Part shown: piece after piece, positions 38,961 through 47,399 of the stretch
Position numbering within the stretch: position 1 is the stretch's first letter
Layout of the letters: the number at the start of each line of letters is the position of its first letter
Assembly (NCBI GenBank): GCA_032718565.1
Contig: JAVGVS010000018.1
Span: 1,258,501-1,322,500, forward strand
Length of the DNA stretch: 64,000 nucleotides
From: Distichodus sexfasciatus
Taxonomy: Eukaryota; Chordata; Actinopteri; Characiformes; Distichodontidae
Reading direction: 5' to 3'
Position numbers and translations under genes: made by a program
The notes under the pieces: generated by a model
What the model was told of the DNA's origin: nothing
The model's database searches: none
What the model saw: the letters and a program-made list of their open reading frames with translations, nothing else

Positions 38961-40262
38961 TGACCCCGATAGTGAGCTTTTAAAAGGCCGCTTTGACAAA
39001 CATGTGCATTTCCAATGAATTGAACTCGGGCGGAAGGCGAGTATTAGAAAATGGCACGGCTTTCAGCCGCCGAGATCGGCCATTAATCTTGCCCTCTCGC
39101 TGCTCTTTTTTCCCCTGCCGGGGCTCTCCTGTGTAATTTCTTAATTGCAGTGTACCAAGGTAGAGGAATGTGGAAAGTGGGCATGCCTGGTGACCTTGGG
39201 GCGACCCCCACTCCCTCCGCCTTAACTGGCCCTCGCTAATCCCCCAGGGGTTCACATTACAAAGCTGTGAAGTGCCGGCCTCTGTTGTCCTCTGGTCCGT
39301 TGCAGGCCCGAGGACTCCAGCTCCCGAGGCTTCGACTTCGCTGCCCGGCCTCGGGGAACATACCTGGTCCAACCAAACCTGAAAAGACAGTAGAGTGATG
39401 ATTGCTGCTAGGCTATTGTCCTCCTAGTCCCTGCATGCGTCAGTTCTGCATTAAAAAATACACGTGATTTATGTGGTTAACTTTTTTCTCCCCAAAGCGA
39501 AGAAAAAGATCACACATTTTTAACTCCTCTGCGTTTTCCTCTTTGGTGCTTTGACGTCTCCGGCTTGGTCTCACTTTGAGTTTTTCCTGCTGTTTCCGTT
39601 GCCACAATCCACAGCGCCACAGCAACTTGTCTTGCTCTTTTTAAAAGTTCCTTTACAGAGAGAAGCATAGCGTGCTACTCTGTTGTGCTGTGGTAGTTAG
39701 CTGCACTCTAAATTATTTAAAAAACTTCATAAAGGGCCTTAAATCAAATATGTTCACAGCAGCGAGGCCCCCCGAGAGATGCGGCACTCTCTTTGTCGCT
39801 GCGTTCAGCAGAGGAGGAGACGCCTCTACTAGCACAAGTAATACTTTAGCTTGTTTCTTCACATCCTGCCAGCTTGCAATGTCAGAGGATGGATGTGCAG
39901 ATCACTTTACGCCATGAGAACTGACCAGGAATGTATCGGGCTGCCCGCGTCCGTCTCGCCAATACAATACTGCTGTGTAATGTTTCATGTGTTCCATGTG
40001 CTGAATGTACAGCACAAGCAAGGAGACCTGCAGATTGGAGAATTTGCGAGACGTGTCTTGTTTAATTAAATATCCATTTCAGTGGTCAGTATGGAAGTTT
40101 GTATAAAGAGTCAAGGCGCTGTGTTCTGGGGTTTGATTCGGGCGAGGCATGAAAGTGCTCCTAATTTTTTTAAATAAACTGGCGCATTAGGAATACCCTC
40201 TGTATGTGAGGGTGTGTAAACTAGATTGCTAACTTTCTGAATCTTTGTGTTTGGTGTTATAG

Positions 40263-40492
40263 GTCTACAGGGCATGCCAGGGGAGTACGTACCTCAGAGT
40301 GGTCCTATGGGCATGAGCATGGCACCGCACCCTTATCCTCCTCCTCCTCCTCTTCCACCTCCTCCTCCTCATCAGATGCCACACCTCTCACAGTTACATC
40401 ACGGACCCCCTCTGCATCCCTACCTCCCCAGCCACCTGCCTCATCACCACGCCATGCTAATGCACGGAGGACCCCCCCCCATCCAGGAATGA
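40263..40492 (+). CDS. meis2: meis2 terminal exon, long C-terminus as read (frameshifted)
   Basis: Joined to the 36876 exon, it reads GLQGMPGEYVPQSGPMGMSM and continues through a proline/histidine-rich stretch to MLMHGGPPPIQE and TGA at 40490-40492. The LQxMPGEYV start and the HGPPLHPYLPSH and HGGPP parts match the long Meis1/2 'b'-type tail. It is broken after HGG: a run of nine C's (40472-40480) shifts the frame, and the conserved final 29 codons continue in another frame (see next entry). It also has two poly-proline runs that other vertebrate Meis2 proteins I know do not have at this length. Acceptor gttatag at 40262. The long tail carries activation functions in Meis proteins (family knowledge). 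Confidence 0.9.
40335..40370 (+). repeat. meis2: in-frame (CCT)n repeat encoding proline runs
   Basis: Two CCT runs separated by CTTCCA encode five prolines, leucine, then five prolines. This is a coding trinucleotide repeat likely to vary in length between individuals or species. Confidence 0.85.
40472..40480 (+). other. meis2: nine-C homopolymer at the frameshift point
   Basis: Nine consecutive C's follow gga. A count of seven or ten would join the upstream and downstream parts of the conserved Meis2 tail in one frame. Homopolymers of this kind are error-prone in sequencing. Confidence 0.9.
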
Positions 40493-40575
40493 CCATGTCT
40501 ACACAGAGCCTCCCTTTTCTGACCCCCATTGACCACAGCACTGGTGGACAAGGCCTGGACATCCACGCCCAGTAG
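40483..40575 (+). pseudogene. meis2: conserved meis2 C-terminal tail in shifted frame
   Basis: Read from 40483, this encodes PGMTMSTQSLPFLT and then PIDHSTGGQGLDIHAQ, with TAG at 40573-40575. It aligns without gaps with the last 29 residues of vertebrate Meis2, including GMTMS, GGQ and the terminal DIHAQ. It is one base out of frame with the upstream part of the exon, because the C run at 40472-40480 has nine C's where seven or ten would keep the frame. An intact frame with family-typical residues after the break argues for a sequencing or assembly indel, or a very recent mutation. Confidence 0.88.
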
Positions 40576-41080
40576 CGTAAGGGAACCTAACAACGAGAGC
40601 AAGCGAGACAACAGCTCCATCCCCTCCGCCCCACTAAAGCGAATTTTCAGACTATTTTTAAAAGGAAAAAAGAACAATTTTGACCAGAATTAGAAACTAA
40701 AAATGGAATTCCAGATGAGCTGTGATGATTTTTTTATCTTGTCAATTTTGTTACTTTCACTGATGGAGGACCAAGCTGACAAGAACACTTTGTAAAAGTC
40801 TTGGGCTTTTGTTAAAGATCAACAGAAGATATTTCAACTTATCACACAAAAGTGCAAACTAAAATGAACACACACACACACACACATACACAACACTCAG
40901 AAAACATAATCAAACATGGTCTCATTTGAACCATTTTAAAGAAATCATTCTGGAAGATAAAAAGACAAAAGAGACTCCAAGAGTTATAACTACTGTAGTA
41001 TAAAAGACTAGAAATTAAGTTAAAACTTGTGCTTTTTTTATTTTGATCACTCAATTTATGTTTCCTGAGCTAGTCCTAGA

Positions 41081-41086
41081 AATAAA
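41081..41086 (+). terminator. meis2: proximal polyadenylation signal AATAAA
   Basis: A canonical AATAAA followed 23-40 nt downstream by a GU-rich stretch (tatgtgtgctgttcc). Use would give a 3' UTR of about 530 nt. Confidence 0.55.
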
Positions 41087-41987
41087 GGTTAACCCCCTGC
41101 TTTCACACTATGTGTGCTGTTCCCTGAGGGAGAGATGGCCTCGTCACAGCAATAACAAAATCCATAAATAAGGAAAGGAAAAAAAATACATCTCACAAAT
41201 CTCGACCCTAACACCACCTCTAGAGCGGGCAGCGGACCTGTCATGATAAGGACCAGAAGTAGCACTCCAGCAGAGAGGCTGCGGACTCAAGCCTGTTCTC
41301 TCTGTAAGATTCAGCTCCAACCTTTATTTCAGGCCCCTGTTTTTTGGTTCATGAATGAATGTTTCCCTGTAGGTAAAGTTCTTAGTTTGAATCGCCCAAG
41401 CACTGGATTGTGTTGGTTTTATACATTTTTATTTTATTATTATTATGTTTTTGTATCATGGACTCTCAAGAGAAAGAGCCTATTGAAGGAAGCATATCCA
41501 CGGAAAAGGCAACACACTGCGGTAGCTTCCATGCCTCTGGATCGACATGAGCACCATGCGGGACAATTCTCTTACACACACGGTGATGGTGGTGGATTCT
41601 CGGGCACTTAGCGAAGCTATTGATGGTTGATGCACCAAAAACCCTAAAACTTAAAAAAGAAGAGAAAAAAGGAACTTAAATTATGAACTCAAAGCTTGGA
41701 GGAAAGCTAAGAGGATATTGTAACAAACTTCGTACAGAGTTCAGTCTATTAATTGTTTCATGTTAGATATTCTATGTGTTTACCTCAATTGAAAAAGAAT
41801 GTTTTTGCTAGTTTCAGATCTGCTGTGGCATTGATATTGTATGTCCATGAATTCCTTCCTTTTTCAGCACGTGTTCCTCACTAGATGATAAAAATGCTGT
41901 CTCCCTTAAGCTTTGTCAAAAATACATTAAATACTTGTATGAGGACTGTGACGTAATGTTTAAAAGGTGTTCAGTCACAAATGCTGT

Positions 41988-41993
41988 AATAAA
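41988..41993 (+). terminator. meis2: distal polyadenylation signal AATAAA
   Basis: AATAAA in ctgtaataaatatttc, followed by a GU-rich element (ctgtgtgctcaggtgtgtgt, about 42020-42040). The preceding sequence resembles the conserved end of vertebrate MEIS2 transcripts, so this is the likeliest main 3' end. Confidence 0.75.
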
Positions 41994-42067
41994 TATTTCA
42001 TTTTTGATTTTGTTAGATTCCTGTGTGCTCAGGTGTGTGTTGCACATGTATACTTTTTAATGTTACA

Positions 42068-42069
<2 letters not shown>

Positions 42070-42117
<48 letters not shown>
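42070..42117. repeat. (ATT)16 microsatellite
   Basis: Pure trinucleotide run that a reading frame translates as poly-isoleucine. Just beyond the gene's 3' end. Confidence 0.97.
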
Positions 42118-42351
42118 GTCTTTTTAAATCAGAGCACATTTGTCATTTTTTCTTTCTTTTTTTTTTTTTTTAATCTGTGGGTTTGCCTCAGAAAAGCTTA
42201 AAAACGACTGGTAAAATTTAGCAGAGCTATCTCTTAAGCGCAATGCTAGTTTGTTTTATCGCTCTTTTAGCGTTAGCCGGAAACAATGGACGTGAAACAC
42301 GGGCCATTTTCTCCTGTTGAACAAAGGCACTGTGTGGATTCGCGCCGCTCC

Positions 42352-42370
42352 GAGGCGCCCCCTGCTGCTC
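42352..42370 (-). promoter_or_regulatory. CTCF-like binding motif
   Basis: The + strand reads gaggcgccccctgctgctc, so the minus strand has cagcagggggcgcc, close to the CTCF core (CCA-S-YAGRGGGCGC). It sits in a small CpG-rich island (42330-42420) within AT-rich DNA, 340 bp past the meis2 end. Binding is inferred from the motif. Confidence 0.55.
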
Positions 42371-42604
42371 ACACGCGCAATGACACGCTGCTTCTCTTCA
42401 TCAGAGTCGCCCGCGGCCATCAGAGCTGTAGACTTAAACCTGAACTCACAAACTTACCATCTTACGGACTAAACTCGTCTGTTCCGAAATTTACTCTTTA
42501 AATATCAACAACAGCTGCCTTGTTATTTTAGGAAATAGTATCTTTTAAATTAATATTAAATTAATATTTATATTAACATCAAGTGTATTACATTTCTAAA
42601 CCAA

Positions 42605-42666
<62 letters not shown>
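42605..42666. repeat. (ATT)n microsatellite, interrupted
   Basis: About 20 ATT units with one ATATT interruption near 42635. Confidence 0.95.
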
Positions 42667-44179
42667 GTTTTAGCAGCAGAAGTAGTAATGAGTATTACTA
42701 AATGAATAGTTTTTATATTGTGTTATTTTTATTTGTTAAATGGAGGCCTATCGGTTTTTTGCTGTTTTTTTTTTTCTTTTTTTCCTTTTCCATTTGATTT
42801 TATGCATTTATTTTGCAATTAGGGCCTAAAACGCATTTCATGCCGCTTAATGAATTTCTAAAAAGATTTTTCAAAAAAAAAATCTTCCAGTGAATAGTTT
42901 ACATATAATCATTATATGGCTACAACTGCACCTTATTTTATTATCTAAAATTGTTTCAGAACACAGACTGGGATATTCTCTTCATAAAAGTTTGTTAAAT
43001 GAGCCGGTAAACTAATATAACTGTAATGAAATGAAATTGTACCTTAAAAATAGTGCATAGTATATCAAAAATTCGTCACGCAGGCTACTCACTTTTGGCT
43101 TATTTCGTTGGAGCAAAAACTACTTTATTTATTTTTATTCTTTGAATATTTTTGGTTTAAAAGCTCTCTGTTCACGAACAATGGTTTACACATTTTATTT
43201 ACACATTTAGACCGTAAAATGACAAATACTGCTCAAAAATGAATGATAAATTTTATCAAATTATCAAACAGTCAAAACGCGAACGAAAAGAAGCCACCCG
43301 TTATGTTGAAAGAGATTTTAAATTGCAAAGAAAGAAATGGATTATTGTGAAGGAGAATTTACTATTATTAGTTTTTCCTCTTTCTTTGTGTAGAGACAGA
43401 AGGTAGATTGCTCGCCGCTTCTTCTTTGGCGATTCGCTGACAGGATGATGGATGATGGAGGCGAGCTAAAACATCCTTCATCTCCTCTGTCACAGCTACT
43501 TCAGGCTCTGCTGTCGGAATAAAACGCGCCGTATTACCGCTGCACAATACACAGCAGCAGCTTCCCCACACCAGCAGCCATATTAAATATCCACAATAAA
43601 GACCGGAAACTGAGGAGTCGTGCACAAAGGCAAATATGTTAATAAAGCTTAAACAGGGAAAATATCTGATCTTATAAGAGCAACACTGAAACGCAGGAGT
43701 TTCCAGGCCGCTTTCCAACACAGCAACACCCGCCTGAAATGTAGAGGAAAGTACAGCACAAAAAATATCAATTTGCCAAAGACAAAAAGTCAAATCTAAA
43801 AATTACAAATCTGTTAAATTGCAAAACTGTTAAAAGTTCACTATTCTTCTAAAGAAAACGAACACAATACATTCTATTTCTACAATTAAAAAATAAATAT
43901 ATTTTTATAAAAATGGGTGGATAATTATAGAGAGCTGGTAGAAAGGTGCACTGCTGCAGATCATACATTTCTTCATCTGGAAACGTATTTATATTTATTT
44001 ACCTATTTATTTATTTATGTATATATTTATTGTCAACATTCTTTTCGTGAACTGCCCCCCGCATTTCTGGAACATTTCAGCAGTTTCTGGCTTCCTGCCA
44101 TAAGGTGTTTAAAGTGAGGAATGACGGGCTTCTCAGAGAAAAAACGCCACATTTCACTGGATCATTTATCACTGTCAGA

Positions 44180-44800
44180 GCCATAATGACTTCCTGCAGC
44201 CCTTATTGATGAGGATAATTACATTAGCTCGGAGTGACTGATCAATAAAGGCGCGGGGAAAATGCTTTATTATAACCCACCTAAAGTCTCTGTGCTATGG
44301 GAGCTTTTGCTTTTCTTTCCCTCGTTTTCTTTTGTTTTGTCGCGTTACAAAACGGACTCGGGGCTGGACGGCAGAACTGGAGCATTTATGCTGAAGTGAA
44401 ACCCCTTTGATGAATGCATCTGCGCTTCACATCGCAATGCAGCATGTGAATCTAAACCATTCAGCATTTGTCCTGATTTATCCTCCAGTCTGGTCACCTC
44501 CGAGTCTCCAGAAAAACGTTAAAAGACATTACACCCAGCCAATCCCAAATTTGTTAAATCATTTCTGCATTTCCCGCGGGTTCTTAATTTTATTCCCGCG
44601 CTGTTGAGTGTGGGCCCACGTTGTTTTTTCCAGTTCCATCGGGATTATTATATGGGTGTAAGGCACACAAGGCCCAGAGATGGTAGTGTCGAATTGTCTG
44701 CGATGTTTTAACTCACTTCATCAATCTGCAGATTGATAAAAGAATGTGGAATTAATTGAATCGAGAGCGAGGAAAGATTAGTCATGCTCAGAGTTAAGGC
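44180..44800. promoter_or_regulatory. candidate conserved noncoding elements (two blocks)
   Basis: The first block (44180-44290) has cttattgatgaggataatta, ggagtgactgatcaataaag. The second (44640-44800) has catcaatctgcagattgata and ggaattaattgaatcgagag. Both are repeat-free with Hox/Pbx-like TGAT words. Enhancer candidates by composition only. Confidence 0.3.
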
Positions 44801-44838
44801 TGCAGCGCACCCAAAATATGTCTGCTCATATAGGATCA

Positions 44839-44864
44839 TGTGTGTGTGTGTGTGTGTGTGTGTG
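44839..44864. repeat. (GT)n microsatellite
   Basis: Pure GT run of about 26 bases. Confidence 0.9.
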
Positions 44865-45084
44865 CTTTAATTGTCAGCAACTTACTCCCTGCAGGAATGC
44901 TCCTAACTCTCTCCTAATTTTTCAGTGTGTTTAATGCCAGCTTCCATTTAGCCTTGAAGAAGACGTTTGTGAGACAATATATGAAGGCGATTTATTATTT
45001 ATTATATAGACCTAGTAGATTTAAAAGAAAAAGCATACAAACTGCTAATATTACGCTTACAGTTCACCCACATTGTTACTCATT

Positions 45085-45115
45085 AATATTATTATTATTA
45101 TTATTATTATTATTA

Positions 45116-45147
<32 letters not shown>
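45085..45147. repeat. (ATT)n microsatellite
   Basis: About 20 units with one GTT interruption; translates as poly-isoleucine. Confidence 0.95.
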
Positions 45148-45589
45148 CGGTGTTTGTGTTATGTTATATGTGGCTTTTATATTATTACGTTTATTGTTTT
45201 TACAATGAACAGAACTATGGGCGTGAGATGAGTGGGTAGAATTAAGAATACCTAAATATTGCCTTTTCCTTTAAAAAAAAAAAACAATTACTATTATAAC
45301 GCGTTTTATCTGAGTGCCAGCTTAAAAGTGAGTGTATGTTTGTGTCGGTGGAAGTGAATGAAAGCGTGTTTACAGAAGACACACCGGGTCTGTGTATGAA
45401 GATCAGATTAATAACTAGCACTAAAATGTGGAGGAGTTTTTCTCGCTTGGTCGCTTTTGTGAATTAGAGCTGATTGCTTCACACTCCAGCGGTGCTTGTC
45501 TTCTTAAAAATGAGTGACAGATTTGTGCTTCTCTCCTCCTCTCCACAACGACGCAGATTTACTAATGAACTAAGTAACAGCGCTGAAGG

Positions 45590-45850
45590 GTCAGACACTG
45601 GCAAAGTCAAATTGAAATGGTCAGTCAGCGGTTAGAAAAACAAAAAGGGGCATTTGCCTTGAAAATAGATAAAGAGCAATAGAATAAAACGGCCTTGAGT
45701 TGAGAGGAGCCCCAAGGATGTTGGGCTTTATTCTTCAATCAGTTAAGATTTAATTAGGAGGCCCGCGGCAGGGCGAGCTGATATTTTCTCATTAGGAGCT
45801 CCACGCTAATGTCGGGTGTTAGATTGGCTTAAAGGTTGTGGACGTTTGAC
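45590..45850. promoter_or_regulatory. candidate conserved noncoding element
   Basis: Repeat-free, with gcaaagtcaaattgaaatgg, cttcaatcagttaagattta, attaggaggcccgcggcagg and cattaggagctccacgctaa. Even composition over 260 bp. Inferred enhancer candidate. Confidence 0.35.
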
Positions 45851-46090
45851 CGCTTTTCCGCTGTAATAATCGCGCTTCATAGCTCGGGGACTGTGGAGCT
45901 GCAAATAACTATCGCGCAAATCAGTGGAACTAACAGGCGCAAAATGTTGGTCATTTTTGATGAGTTTCCGCAACTTACATTGCGCCAGTACGCAACAAAG
46001 AATGTTGAATAAATATCTTGCAGAAAGATATCAGGGAGGCAAAGTGAGACATTTCACTACTTCACGAGAAGCAAAAAAGAGAAAAGGTTG

Positions 46091-46096
<6 letters not shown>

Positions 46097-46129
<33 letters not shown>
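46097..46129. repeat. (GA)n microsatellite
   Basis: Pure GA run of about 32 bases. Confidence 0.95.
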
Positions 46130-46133
<4 letters not shown>

Positions 46134-46171
46134 TACTTTTCTCCGCCTTTGGGCATACTGCTCTAACATCA

Positions 46172-46190
46172 TGGCGCCCCCTTCTGGGTT
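46172..46190 (-). promoter_or_regulatory. CTCF-like binding motif (strong match)
   Basis: The + strand reads tggcgcccccttctgggtt; the minus strand has cccagaagggggcgcca, matching the CTCF core CCA..AGGGGGCGC almost fully. It has the same orientation as the motif at 42352 and is 3.8 kb further from meis2. Binding is inferred. Confidence 0.6.
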
Positions 46191-46979
46191 AGATTATAAT
46201 CGTGGGTGTAGCGAGGCGTCTTAAAGCTCCACAACCTTTCTAACAGAATGATCGCGTTATTAATGTAGAGTCTCATTAATGTACAGACTTATCAGCACAT
46301 GACACATCACGGATCATCAGAAGTGTGGGAGGGAAAACATTATGGCTGCTACAGGTTAGAAAATCTCATAGCAACGGTGTGTGTGTATGTGCGTGTGTGT
46401 TCCCTGTCTGCATGCCGTGGCGGTGTGTGTTCAACATGCACAATTTAGAGTAACAGAGTCAGAGTCAGTGTCACTACTTTCCCCCCATCAGGTCTCCTAG
46501 TATTCACATTTCAGCAGAGAGATTAATTAAGAAATTAATCCCAGTAATCCTATGAATCAAATTAACACATACTTATAATTTCATAGCAATATGTAATCAC
46601 TTTAATTAATTGTTTAGATTTTTATTTTAAATACATTTATTATAAATTAAGAAAATATACTGGTGAATTTACCACAGTGGTTCTTGGTGTGTAAGCAAAT
46701 AAAAAGTGTAGTTTCCGAAAGAGCTTGTTGAATACATTTATCACCGAGTTCTCTGTTAATATTATATATTTGAAGCTATTAATGAGATGCTTAATAATTC
46801 AGTAGCCTATCACTTTTTAAATCACTAGCCGCCGATACTGTAGCTTGTTTTGCAAAAAATAACACAAACACCACCCAGGCCCTCCGTGCTAATGGCCGTG
46901 GTGCAGGCAGGCGCGGTATCCGAGCTGTCAGCTCACACACTCGTGTGAATAAAAGCCCGTGTTGAGCTCACACACACGG

Positions 46980-47130
46980 CACCACCGCATGTAATAACGC
47001 CCCAGCCATTAATCTCAGGCCACTTGAAGATTATGACTGAAAGAATGGGATCAGTAACCATTATCTTCCTGAACGGCGTTTAAAACCTCTCCTTATTTAT
47101 CAAAACAGTATAATGCTGCCCGAGCAGACT
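46980..47130. promoter_or_regulatory. candidate conserved noncoding element
   Basis: Contains gcatgtaataacgccccagc, cattaatctcaggccacttg, agattatgactgaaagaatg and cttatttatcaaaacagtat. Repeat-free and distinct from the AT-rich flanks. Inferred only. Confidence 0.3.
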
Positions 47131-47339
47131 GCAGCAGTGCGGTGTAGAAAAGCATCTCTTGTTTACTTTAAAACTGTCGGGATCATCACAAGACAAGAAG
47201 AAGAAGGTGAATGGATTTAAATGTAAGAAAAAAATATAGAAATAATAATTATTAAATTATTAAATTTACATAGAACTAATTACGTACGGAATGTTACTAC
47301 AAAACAACACGAATAATCACCATCATTAAAAAATGTAAT

Positions 47340-47377
<38 letters not shown>
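47340..47377. repeat. (AAT)n microsatellite
   Basis: About 12 AAT units. Confidence 0.95.
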
Positions 47378-47378
<1 letters not shown>

Positions 47379-47399
47379 ACATTTTATGGCAGTTGCCGG

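Larger units (their letters stand above)
37365..40262 (+). other. meis2: meis2 intron before the terminal exon (2,898 bp)
   Basis: GT-AG intron (gtaagt to tgttatag). No gene is recognised. It contains a CpG-rich part (37490-38000), a (CA)n repeat (38411-38434) and AT-rich enhancer-like blocks (38460-38960). Reading frames of up to 130 codons on the minus strand have no recognisable content. Confidence 0.9.
40493..42010 (+). other. meis2: meis2 3' UTR (starts at 40576 if the frame is restored)
   Basis: The untranslated end of the terminal exon is AT-rich, with no long reading frame of interest. Parts such as tttgtatcatggactctcaa and ctgtaataaatatttcattt resemble vertebrate MEIS2 3' UTRs as I recall them. 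It contains a (CA)n run (40868-40886) and two polyadenylation signals. A miR-204/211 6-mer-plus-A match (aagggaa, 40579-40585) lies just after the conserved stop. The end is an estimate. Confidence 0.8.
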
